Positions 47,582-57,424 of a stretch of 64,000 nt of DNA are shown here, piece after piece. The notes under the pieces are model-generated. The model had not been told where the DNA came from. It saw only the letters and a program-made list of their open reading frames with translations, and made no database searches. The stretch lies in assembly GCA_001632435.1 (NCBI GenBank), contig KV423963.1:70592-134591 (forward strand), written 5' to 3'. The position numbers were made by a program, and so were the translations under genes. The first letter of the stretch is position 1. Each line of letters starts with the position of its first letter. Origin of the DNA: Calocera cornea HHB12733 (lineage: Eukaryota > Basidiomycota > Dacrymycetes > Dacrymycetales > Dacrymycetaceae).

Positions 47582-49175
47582 CTAGGCGCGCTTCTTTCCA
47601 TCCTTGAGCAGGTAGCTGAGTCGACCGACTCGTTCTTCCAACAAACCGAGATCGGCCTCGCGCTTGTGCTTCTTCTGCAGCCGGGCCACAGCACTCTTCA
47701 TCCCATTCATCTCATCCTGCATCGATGTGATAAATTCAACTACGTCTTATTCAATCAGCCGAAAAGAATCATATCGCGGGTGGACTCTTACCAAATGCCG
47801 TCTTCGAATCAGCGGTCTCTTTCCCTTTTCTGTTCGTGATAGTGGTGTCTGCGTCGTTCTCACCATCTTCATCTTCCTCATCTTCGGAAGACATGACCAC
47901 GCGCTTTTTCTTCCTCTGTGCCTCGCTCGAACTATCTTCTTCGTGCTCGCGTTTCTCCACTTTGCTACTTCCCGCGGCGTTGAGCTCATCGAGCTTCTGA
48001 AGGTATGCTAACAGATACATTAACCCTTAGTTGGACTAGTTCGATATGGTATAACTTACCAGCACTGAAGGAACATGTTCCGTTCGTAGGCGGGCTTTCA
48101 CGACAGCACCAGCAGGTAAACTTCACTTTGGTACTGTACATTGCCGGTCCTGGGCAACGAATGCGGCTATTCCTAGGGACATTGGGGTACTTCTTTTTCG
48201 TTTCGTTCCAGCGCTCGAGACATTGCTTGCACTTTAGAACAATCAGCTACTACGATGAACACTCAGCGAAGATGTACTGACCCAGCCTTCGAATGTTTCA
48301 GCTTCCTTATTCTTGTCCGGCTTGTCGAGATCAGGTGGTTCTTCGATCTTGTCAGCAGAGGGCAAAGAAAGAGCGGCCGCTTTGAATTGCGTTTCAGTAA
48401 GCTGAACCTTATCGCCAAGGCGAACGTAGTGCCTCTGCCCGTCGGGCATCTTCGATCCTTTCACGAGTATCGACGTAACCAGCGCATGAGGTAGTTCGCT
48501 TGTCTTGTCCGGCAGATGTCCACGTTTCCTGCTGGGAACAGCGACCGTGTTGTATATCTTCGCGCTTGCTCGATTCATGGTCGTACGAGAACCAGAGCCC
48601 TCGATAGCCGAACGCTTGGCATTGAGAAGCTTGTCGGAAGAAGAAGACTGTGCGATGGGCTTGGTTCCCGTGAGGTCTACGAAGGAAGATGATGCCTTCC
48701 CTGCGGTCTTGTCATCCTCCACCTGCACTCGTAGTCGTTAGTCAATTTCTTCCTAGATGCCTGATAGACGTACCGAATCTTGGGTGGATTTTTTTGAGCC
48801 TACTTCCTGCGACTGCGAAGACAAGGCCTAGACAACGTCAGTAGACTACAGATAATGCATGTTGATGCTACTCACAGCATTCGCAAGCTCCAGCGCATGA
48901 TCCGCCCATTCTTCCTCTTTATCTTTCATCCAACCCGCGGACAGTTGTGCTTTCATGGCGTCCGTAATTTCAGGCCAACGAGAGATATCATCTTCGATCA
49001 CGGCTACGATGGATTTCTGCGTTCCCTGGTCAATTTCGTAGACAGCGAAGAAGAAACAGTATCTCACCTTAACCAGATCGCCTTGCGCATCCAGAGCGAT
49101 CTTCCAGCGTTTCCCAGGTTTGGCAGAGAGAGAACAGTAGTTGACAAAGCGACTCTTAGCTCTTTCCATATCCAT
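47582..49175 (-). CDS. Zinc-cluster-like cargo protein E
   Basis: Starts MDMERAKSRFVNYCSLSAKP (49175) and ends LLKDGKKRA. The N-terminal region has helical DISRWPEITDAMKAQLSAGW. A Ser/Thr-rich linker with basic patch SRKRGHLPDK follows, then VRLGDKVQLTETQFKAAALS. The signature exon is 48060-48231, again starting with its first Cys directly after AG, and encodes C-x2-C-x21-C-x13-C-x2-C-x9-C. A Glu/Lys nuclear-type stretch (AQRKKKRVVMSSEDEEDED) and a C-terminal coiled coil follow (MQDEMNGMKSAVARLQKKHK). It is the most divergent of the four. Nuclear location is suggested by basic clusters only. Confidence 0.6.
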
Positions 49176-50395
49176 CTCGACCGTTTGAGGATGGATGCTT
49201 CTTGATCGTGGTCGCCGAAGATGAAGTTAACACTGGCGGCGCAGTCGCGTCGACACATCCACGCGTTTCCTTCCGCACGGGAGAAAAAAAAAAGGGGGCA
49301 GAACCGCTTCCGCACGGAAGCAATACTAGGTGTCCGTCGGTGGCTCAGAACGTACTTTTCCACGGATGCAAAAGGATCCACACATCTACTCCAGCTCACA
49401 TGCAAACGCGAGCTAGGTACATGCCGGCGCACCCGCGCCCGGCCCCTTCCGAGTGCAGGATGCAGACCGAGGTAGCCGCATCAGGGCTAACGTTATTGGG
49501 GGCAGGATCCGCTTCTGGCAACAACTTTGGACCTGTTGAACACGCTGCAGCGAGGTTCGGCGCACCGCCTCGCGCACGCGTTCTCCCTGGGATCTGGCGA
49601 GCAGGCGAGGAGAGCCAGAGCAGGGGAGATCACGTTACCCGCCGAGTTAGGGGCGGGGGTCGGCGGGCCTCGGAGTGCCGCGCCGGCCGTGCTCCGCCGG
49701 TGAGCGACGGGCGCCCGGCGGGCCTTCTCGCTCGCATGAGCCGCCTGCCCGACCCGCCTTCTCGTATCTCGTAACCCGCGCAGGGCGCCCTGCTCCGCCG
49801 GCGACCGCCCTTCCTGTGTCTCGTCAGCCAGCCTCAGCCTATCATACCAGCCTGCCATGAGGGCCTGTGGCGCTGTGCGCGTCGCCCGCCGAGGGGCTGA
49901 TGCTCCCTGATGGCGCTGCCGATCGAGCGCGGTGTGCCAGTAGTATGTATGCAGATCGCAGGCAGACGGCAGACGGCAGAAGGCAGAAGGCAGAAAAGGG
50001 TGTTCGCCCGCCTTGTTCTGTCGCGGTCTGGCGGCTTCCCGCGCCTGGCCGCTGATGGCGATGGCGAGCGCGCGAGTGGGCTGCACGACGGTGACGCGAG
50101 TGATGGGATGTGGACCTATGCGTCGAGTGCGTCGCCCGGCTTCCTTCCTCCAGCGCCTTCCTGCCCCCCCAGCACTCTTCTCGCTCCGAGTGCGCGACCG
50201 CCCTCGCGCTTCCTCTTCCGGAAGCGTGTGCACTCCTGCGCTGCTATAACACCCCATCAGTCTCACATCCTCCAGTGCAACACTCGTCCCCCTCGTCCCC
50301 CAAGGACTATCCACTGTCCACTGTCCACTGTCCACTGTCCACCCCCCGTTCCCCTCCTTCTCGCCATCTCCTCCCCTCCCCCCACACCAAGCAGC
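49176..50395. other. GC-rich spacer, right flank of the island
   Basis: Composition returns to GC-rich after about 49.4 kb. The long minus-strand open frame (49493-50695) overlaps the methyltransferase exon and repeats and looks spurious. It holds a purine-rich tract (about 49283-49297), a hairpin followed by CTAG (49306-49329), and AGACGGC/AGAAGGC tandem units (about 49960-50000). Confidence 0.4.
50311..50342 (+). repeat. Tandem CTGTCCA repeats in methyltransferase promoter
   Basis: About four perfect 7-bp units, 55-85 bp before the ATG at 50396. Confidence 0.75.
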
Positions 50396-52039
50396 ATGGC
50401 CGCCTTCCTCACCTACCGCTCCCCCTCCCCCTCCCCCTACATGGACATGGACGACGACCGCATGTCCGCCTCCCGCTCGCCCTCCCCCGCCCCCTCCGCA
50501 AACTACACAGACCCGGACGCAGACATGGAGTACTACGACAGCGACGTCGAGCGCGCACCGAGCGTCTACTCGTACGCGAGCAGCAGGGACGGCGCCCGCT
50601 TCGTCCGCGAGGTGCACGGCAGGGTGTGTAATGCCCAGAACGAGGTGCGTCCCCCACTCCACTCCTCTCCTCTCCCCTCCTCTCTCCCCTGCCACTCCAG
50701 CCGCCCGAGCCGGGGCTAATGCGCGGCGAACCAGCTATATGCGCTCCCGGCCGACGACGAGGAGTGCGACCGCATCGGCACGCAGCACCTCATGCTCAAG
50801 CTCGCCCTCGACGCGAACTACATCTGCCCGCACCTCGTCAAGCGCGCGCTCTCCCGCCCGTTCCCCGCGGAGCCCTCCACGCCGTTCGACTTTCCCGGGC
50901 TCCCGAGGCAGCAAAAGCAGCAGAAGCCCAAGCAGAGGCGGGCGCTGCTGGACTGCGGGACGGGAGCGGGGCAGTGGGCCGTCGAGATGGCCGAGGAGTG
51001 GCCGGACGTCGACGTCGTCGGCGTGGACTTGGCACCGCAGTTCCGGTGAGTGCCGCTGGCTTAGCCTGGCCTTCAAGGAGGGAGAGCGAGGGCTAAGACA
51101 TGGTGCTGGGACAGGAAGCGCGCACCGACCGCACCCAAGAACTGCAGGTTCGAGATAGACGACGTGACGCTCGGGCTGCCGCACTTCAAAGCCGCGTTCG
51201 ATGTCGTGCACTCCCGCTCGATCTGCAATGGCGTAAAGCCCCGTCCCCTTGTCCCTTGCACCCACCCCTGATCAGCCCCCAGGTCCCCGACTACCCAGCA
51301 TACATCGAAGACCTCCTGCTGACCCTCCGCCCGGGGGGCATCCTCCTGCTAGCAGAGGGTGACCTCCAGCTGCGCAACTGGGACGGCAACCCGGCCGACC
51401 CGGACAACAGCGCGATGCAGCGGCTGCTGTTCGCGGCGTACAGCGCGCTCAAGGGCAAGGGCAGCACGGTGGACGCCGGCATGCAGTTTGCCAGGTGGCT
51501 CAAGGAACATGTGGCTCAACCGGGCGGGGTCACGTTCGTGGGAGAGGACCTGGTCTGGGTGCCTATTGGGCCGTGGCTGCAGGGTACGCTCCTTTCCCTC
51601 CTCCCCTTCCTCCCCCTTTCCGTCCCACAAAGCACTCACCCCACTCCCCTCACAGGGACAGACGAGCGCACCCGCCGGCTCAACTACATCGGCGAGCTCA
51701 TGCGGCGCGACAGCAAGCTCTTCGTCCGCGCCCTCCGGCCCACGCTCATAGAGGCCGGGTACGACCCGGCCCTGCTGGACGGGTGGATAGAGGAGACGGA
51801 CGCGGAGCTGGACGGGCTGAAAGTCAGGCTGTTCTGCACGTGGCATTATGCGTGAGTACTTCCCCCTTCCCTTTTTCTTTTTCTGGCCCTTTTGGAGCCG
51901 CACCTCTGGCTCTGCCGCTCGGCGCTCCTTGTTTGGCAGTGTTGTTGCCCTGGGATGGACGACGCTGACGTGCTTTGCCTTGGCTAGGTGGGCGGAGAAA
52001 GCGGAGGGAGAACTGGTACGCACGGTAGTGGAGGACTAG
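50396..52039 (+). CDS. SAM-dependent methyltransferase (LaeA-like / TAM domain)
   Basis: 408 aa, exons 50396-50644, 50735-51045, 51115-51232, 51283-51583, 51656-51851 and 51988-52039; phases close. After a Ser/Pro/Asp-rich N-terminus comes a class I methyltransferase fold: motif I LLDCGTGAGQWAVEMAEEWP, acidic end of strand 2 VVGVDLAPQ, FEIDDVTLGL, VVHSRSICNG, then LRPGGILLLAEGDLQL. This matches the large basidiomycete family annotated as LaeA-like or TAM-domain methyltransferases, whose substrates are mostly unknown. It lacks features of rRNA, tRNA or histone SET enzymes. A tandem-repeat promoter is adjacent. Confidence 0.82.
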
Positions 52040-53442
52040 TGCCCACCGCCCATGCCTCGTCACCGTCTGACGGCGACAACCAACCCCAACCCCCAACGCC
52101 CAACCCCCGCCCCACAGCAGCCCACGCACCCCAGTGCTGGGTTGTCTAGTACCCATATCCGACTCGCCCTCGCAATCCCTGGCGCAGCGCGGTTCGAACC
52201 AGCTCGGTCGGGTCGACGCCGTTCACCCACCCAGTGCCGGGCAGCACCGGCCCTTCCACATGTCATGTGTACACTACGCATCCGCATCCGCATCCGCACT
52301 CTGAGTCATCTCACTCGATACCTCGCAACATCATTCCCTCGCAACGCTGCAACCTCAACAACCTAACTCCCACTCTCGCAACGGCGCAACGGCGCAACGG
52401 CGCAACGGCGCAACGGCGCAACGGCGCAACGGCGCAACGGCGCAACCGCGCATCCCCCGGGCAGTATATAAGTATCGAACATGTACACACGTTTCCACTG
52501 TCCAGTCCTCACCCTCCGGTGGGCTGCTCCGAGTTTCCATCTCCCGATTCGCCGTCCCCAGTCCTCGGGTTTTCGGCTCGCAGCTCGCAGCTCGCAGCTT
52601 GCAGTCCTTTTTTAAACCAGTTCCCGGTTTCCGGTTTCCGGTTTCAAGCAGTGCTTCGGTTCTCAGTTCGGACTCATTGGGGCTCACAGGATGATGGGTC
52701 CCGAGGGGCATGGTGTGGTCCTGCCTGTGCGGAGTCGCGTAGAGCAATCGGTATGGAGTAATGTATGATGATGAACTATCAGCCCAGTTACCGGCTCCTG
52801 GCGAGTCCGCGCCTCGGCGTGAGACTACAGTATGAGCTAGGGAAGGCGCGCGACGCGTGTATGCGCACAATACGCGACTCGGACACCTGGGCAGTACACT
52901 CCGAGGCGAGCACGGGTGGTGCAGTGCACACCATACATAACACGGCTCGATTCGATTCGGTTTCGGTCTGTGGCTAATGGTACAGTGTGCGTTTTACAGT
53001 GTGCGGTGAGTTAGTTCGACAGGTTTGTTACAGTGCCAGTGCCAGTGCCAGTGCAGTACAGTGCAGAGAAAGAAAATGAAAATGAAAATGAAAATGAGAA
53101 CGAGAAAGAGAAGGAGAAAGACAAAGAAGAAGGGAAGCAAGGAACATGAAAGGACCGTCATCGGCACCAGTACAGTACCGATCAGCAGGCAAGCGGTCCG
53201 TAGCTGTGTGCACCCGCAGGCTCGGGTGCCCAATTGACAATGCGCACCACACCACACCACACCACACCACACCCCAACCATACCGTGCACAGTACAGCCC
53301 AGACGACAACCGACCCACTCACTCAGAAGGAAGCTCGCTGCTCTCCTCCTCCTCCCCTTGCCCTTGCCTCCACGCCCAGGTCCCTCCCTGCGAGACTGCG
53401 AGGCTGCGAGGCTGCGAGGCTGCGAGGCTGCAGGCTGCGAGG
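52040..53442. repeat. Microsatellite-rich intergenic region
   Basis: No gene supported. It holds several independent tandem tracts: an 8-bp ACGGCGCA array (52376-52446, about nine units), CAGCTCG and GGTTTCC units (52580-52650), CAGTGC (about 53033-53056), AAAATG (about 53074-53100), CCACA (about 53245-53273) and GCGAGGCT (about 53391-53436). Confidence 0.7.
52376..52446 (+). repeat. 8-bp tandem array (ACGGCGCA), about 9 units
   Basis: Perfect head-to-tail repetition; ends in CGCAACCGCG. Confidence 0.9.
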
Positions 53443-54822
53443 CTACGTCCTCCTCCTCGCCCCACCCGCACCCGCACCGCCGGCCCCAGCACGCGCAGCA
53501 GCCTCAACAGCGCTCACCACCTCCTCCGCGCGTTGCTGTATCCCGCTCCCGCCGCTCGGAGCCTGCGCACCCGCCGGGCCGGGGCCGGAGGTGCTGGTGC
53601 TGGTGGTGCGGCGGGTGTGGGGGGCTCCGATCCCGATCCCGACCCCGTTAACGTTAACGTTCCCGTGTCCTGAGCCTGGGTGCGGGTGCGTGCCGTTCGT
53701 CCCCCTCCCCCTCCCCCTCCCCCTCCCGCCCAGGCCATTCATGCCGTTCACCCCGCCGACCCGCATCCCCCCGCCCCCGCCCCCGCCCCCACCCCCGCCC
53801 ACGCCCACGCCCACGCCCAGACGCACATCCTCCGCCCAGCGCTCCACCGCCCCTGCCAGATAGGGGTGCAAGCCCAGGAGGGCCTCGCCTTCCATGCCGA
53901 TGCTGGTGCCGACGCCGATGCTGGTGCCGAGCTGGGCGAGCTGGGCGGAGAGGTCGGCTTTGAGCGCGTGGGGGGCGCTGTCGAGTGCTAGGAGGAGGGT
54001 GCTTGCGAGGGCTTGGGAGGGGGAGGGGGAGGGGTATTGGACTAGTTGGGAATGGGGAGGTGGGTGAGGTGGGTGAGGTTGTTGGGGTTGGGGTTGCGGT
54101 TGCGGTTGCGGTTGCGGTTGCGGGGGTTGTTGGGCATGGGGATGCGGTTGTTGCTGATGGAGATGCTGAGACTGGTAATGATGTTGAAACGTTGGCGAGA
54201 GGGAGAGCGAGGGCCCGGGTGGGGAGAGGGTCGGAGGGAGAGAGGGCCATTGCTGATGCTGATGCTGATGCTGCTGCTCGGCGAGATGGTGCGGCGGGAG
54301 CGCGTACTGCGGCGGCGGCGAGGGGAGCACGGCGTGCAGGACCTCTGCCTGCTCGGCGCTGCTCTCGTCAGACTGCGTGCTGCTGGACGAGTCGCGTCTC
54401 TCCCTCCTGCGCAGTGCCCCGTTGAGCAGCCCATGCGCCGCCACCGCATCCACACCCAGCCCGGCCGCCTCGAGCTTGGCCCTCCTCTTGCCCTCCCTGC
54501 ACCTCCTCTGCCTCTCGCGCGCCTTCTCCCGCGCCTTCTCCCGCTTCACCCGCTCCAGCTCCGACAGCTCGGGGCCGAGGTTGGGCTCCGAGCGCTTGAT
54601 CTCGAGCTCGGGCGGAGGCTGCAGGCCGGCGGAGAGGAGCCTGTCCCGCTCGCGCTTGCGCCGCTGGCGGAGGCGAGACTGCTCGCGGATGAGGGCGGTG
54701 CGAGAGGAGGCGGGGGAGGGAGGGTGCGGGTGGGAGTGGGCGGCGTTGATGAGCGCGCTGGGGGCGGGGAACTGGAGGGTCGAGGTGGCGTAGGCCATTG
54801 GGGAGAGGGAGAGGACGGACAT
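53443..54822 (-). CDS. Low-complexity protein with basic-leucine-like N-terminal region
   Basis: Single exon, 459 aa if the ATG at 54822 is right. The N-terminal third has a dense Arg/Lys/Glu helix (REQSRLRQRRKRERDRLL and KREKAREKARERQRRCREGK) that resembles a bZIP basic region or nuclear RNA-binding helix, but without a clear leucine zipper. The rest is Gln/Pro/His-rich, then (PQ)n, a Gly run and Gly-Arg repeats. Part of this may be simple-sequence expansion of GC-rich DNA, so the gene is only moderately supported. It is divergent from SCD6 with about 400 bp between starts. Confidence 0.45.
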   Translation of the reverse strand: MSVLSLSPMAYATSTLQFPAPSALINAAHSHPHPPSPASSRTALIREQSRLRQRRKRERDRLLSAGLQPPPELEIKRSEPNLGPELSELERVKREKAREKARERQRRCREGKRRAKLEAAGLGVDAVAAHGLLNGALRRRERRDSSSSTQSDESSAEQAEVLHAVLPSPPPQYALPPHHLAEQQHQHQHQQWPSLPPTLSPPGPSLSLSPTFQHHYQSQHLHQQQPHPHAQQPPQPQPQPQPQPQPQQPHPPHPPPHSQLVQYPSPSPSQALASTLLLALDSAPHALKADLSAQLAQLGTSIGVGTSIGMEGEALLGLHPYLAGAVERWAEDVRLGVGVGVGGGGGGGGGGGMRVGGVNGMNGLGGRGRGRGRGTNGTHPHPGSGHGNVNVNGVGIGIGAPHTRRTTSTSTSGPGPAGAQAPSGGSGIQQRAEEVVSAVEAAARAGAGGAGAGGARRRT

Positions 54823-55221
54823 TGTGCGGGGAGGCTCTCTCACGTGCAAGCGTCCGCAACGTACAAGTGCCTCCCCACCCGCAGCAGGCCTGCCCTGAAC
54901 CCCGCCTCCCCTCCGTGACACCCCCGGTGGCGCGTCTCCGTCACCGTCACAGAAGCAGACGGACCCGGAATTGCCCCCGTGTGTACTCGTCTTTCACCAC
55001 ACGCACTGAACCCCCCTCGAGCCTACCCTCTGCTCACTCGACCCCCTCTTCTGCTCTGTCCCATCATCCTCCTCATCCGCCCGCTCTCCTAGTCCACCTA
55101 CTCCCCACGGATCCGTCCCGCTCGGACGCTCGGCCGGTGCCGCCGTCCTCTCCCGCCCCTCTCATCACCGCATCGCATCGCACCCCACTGACAAAGTCAA
55201 GGCAATCGCAAGCAACACAAA
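54823..55221. promoter_or_regulatory. Divergent promoter region of SCD6
   Basis: Pyrimidine-rich (many CCTC and TCTC runs), with no TATA. Fits a housekeeping promoter. Confidence 0.4.
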
Positions 55222-56975
55222 ATGGCCGACAACTTCATCGGGTACGCCCTCCCCCTTCGCGCATACACGCACCTGCTCACACGCCCCTCTGCAGCGCCCG
55301 CATCTCTCTCACGTCCATGCGCGGCGTGCGCTACCGCGGCACCCTCCACTCCTTCTCCAAGGAGGACAGCACAATCTCCCTCTCCGACGTCCTCAGCATG
55401 GGCACAGAGAACCGCCGCCCACAGAACGAGTACATCGCACCCTCCGAGCGCGCTTACCCCTTCATCGTCTTCCGCGTCAGCGACGTCGCAGACGTCAGCG
55501 TCGAGCAGCCCGCCCCCGCTGCAGCGAACCAGATGCCCGAGGACCCGGCCATCGTCGTCGCTGTGAGTGCTCACTGCCGTCTCAGTCCCCTCTCCTATTC
55601 TATGCTGTGGAGAGCGCGCGGTCAACTGATGAACCCAATTACGGATGTTTTACAAACAAATATGTCCGACGTGCGCATACCCCGTGTGGAGATCTCCGTT
55701 GCCTTCCTTCTGACTCCCGCGCGCCCTCCCCTTTCTCCCTTCCCTCTCCCCCTCCCCGATCTCCATCCATATCGTGCGACTCATGCTGACTGGTTACGCT
55801 CGTAGCACCAGCCACCACCCCCCTCCGGCGCGCCGCAGGCGTACTACCCTCCCCCGCCCGGGCAGCGGCCCATGCCCCCTCCTGGCCCACCTGGCCCACC
55901 AGGGCAGCAGGGCTTCTACCCCGGCCCTCCTGGGCCCATGGGCCCACCGCAGGGCTTCCCGGGACCCGGCGGCCCTCCTCCCGGCGCTCGCCCGCTCCCC
56001 CAGGCGCCCGGGCAGCCCATCCCCGCCCCGGCCGTCCAGCAAGGGTCCGCCCCCGTCCCCCTTCCCGCGGCCGAGCCACCCCAGCCACCCCAGCCCACCG
56101 CAGTCGAGGCGCCCCGCCCGCGCCAGCCACAGCCCAAGGGCGCGCGTGTCCCCTCCCGCTCTGAGAGCGCCTCGATCCGCGCGGCCAGCGCGTCGCTCGA
56201 GAATGTCGAGAAGGCGCTGGACGACCTGCGGATCTCCCGCGAGAGCGCGGTGCACCCTCCGGCGTCACTCCCCCGCCCTCCTCCCAGGAACGGCACGGCC
56301 CCTCCTGCAGGGACAAACGGCGCGGGGCTCCCTCCCCGCCCGCCTGCGAACGTGAACGGCGACGAGCCCCGGCGCAACAGGCGGCGCAACCGCCCGCACC
56401 AGCACCACCCACAGGGCCACCCGCTCAACCCTGGCGCGGGCGCGGCCTTCCGCTCTGCTCTGCCCGGCACGGACTTTGACTTTCGCGCCGCGAACCAGAG
56501 GTTCGACAAGGCTGCGCTGCTCGCCGAGGTGGGGAGTGACGAGGACGATGACTCGGACGAGTCAGTCGAGTCGGCGGATGAGGATGAGCTGGAGCCTGAA
56601 GCCGGCAAGGGCACGTCAGCGGGGGGAAAGGCCAAGAGCCCCGTGTACGACAAGAGCAAGTCGTTCTTTGACCAGCTCTCGCCCGACAGTGTCCCCGCTC
56701 CCGGCTCCTTCGCACCTCGCGGGGGGCGTGGCGGACCCAACGGGCCCGGCGGCGGAGGAGGTGGGAGGGGAGGCAGAGGCCGGGAAAGGCGAGAGCAGGA
56801 GCGGAGCTTGAACTTGACCACGTTTGGGGAGGCCAATGTGAGCGGGTACGGGAATGGCGTCATGACGGGTGTTGGGGGGTATGGGGGCTGGAGGGGCAGA
56901 GGCAGGGGCAGGGGGAGAGGCAGGGGCAGGGGCGGCGCTGCGGGAGGGGAGAGGAGGGAGGGCGTCGAGGCGTAG
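55222..56975 (+). CDS. SCD6: Scd6/Lsm14 mRNP translation repressor
   Basis: 485 aa, exons 55222-55241, 55295-55562 and 55806-56975. The N-terminal LSm domain begins MADNFIG then ARISLTSMRGVRYRGTLHS, with GTENRRPQNEYIAPSE and YPFIVFRVSDV. A long Pro/Gly linker follows (PPGPPGPPGQQGFYPGPPG type). The three C-terminal motifs of the family then appear in order: DFDF box (TDFDFRAANQRFDK), FFD box (YDKSKSFFDQLSPD) and TFG box (LNLTTFGEAN). The end is RGG-rich (RGRGRGRGRGRGG). Scd6/Lsm14 binds eIF4G and Dhh1/DDX6 and promotes decapping and P-body formation. The first exon is only 20 nt. Confidence 0.93.
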
Positions 56976-57424
56976 CGGCCCTGGTGGACGATGCGCGGTA
57001 TCGGGAAGCTACGGAGCTCTGGACGACGAATTCTGAGCGAACGCGTACGGGAAAGGGGAGCGGACGATCCTGTGCCGGTACCGAAGTGCGAAGTGCGACA
57101 ACCCCTGTTCTGTGATATGTGGTATGTGGTATGATGGTATGATGGACGACGTCTGCGGTGTGAAATACTGTGGGGCTACCGAGCTGCGGGAGAGTCGGGT
57201 GGGCCTGTACTGTACTGCACTGTGCGGGATGGGATGGGGAGTGGTGGTGGGGCGGCGTACAGCATGGTAGCATATGAAAATTCAACGAAATAAGTGTCGC
57301 GGTGCGGCTGCGTTTGGACAATGTTGCATTGGCGAAGGATCGGGAGGGTTGTGATAGAAGTTGGTCAGGAGCCAATGGACGAACCAGGCGCGCCGTTGGG
57401 ACATGGCCACCTCCCAGCCGCATC
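56976..57424. other. 3' flank of SCD6, spacer to RRP3 copy 2
   Basis: No gene. GTATG/ATGGT-type short repeats at about 57115-57145. Confidence 0.4.

Larger units (their letters stand above)
30600..49200. mobile_element. AT-richer Helitron-centred accessory island
   Basis: About 18.6 kb whose base composition and codon use differ visibly from both GC-rich flanks. It carries a Rep-helicase gene typical of Helitrons (35331-41366, minus), four related zinc-cluster-like genes (31017-33017 plus, 33493-35250 plus, 42997-44608 minus, 47582-49175 minus), and three other cargo-like genes. The exact termini were not found: a canonical 5' TC and 3' hairpin-CTRR pair could not be assigned, so whether it is one element, nested elements or a repeat-rich locus is open. 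Confidence 0.5.

Noticed and set aside
49493..50695. 400-codon minus-strand open frame
   Set aside because: Arg/Gly/Ala-rich, covers microsatellites and the antisense of the well-supported methyltransferase exon 1; a GC-driven shadow.
52165..52210. GGTTCGAACC resembling a tRNA B box
   Set aside because: No matching acceptor stem, D-arm or anticodon stem can be drawn around it.
55639..56863. Long minus-strand frames antisense to SCD6
   Set aside because: Antisense of the Pro/Gly-rich SCD6 linker; no motif or splice support.
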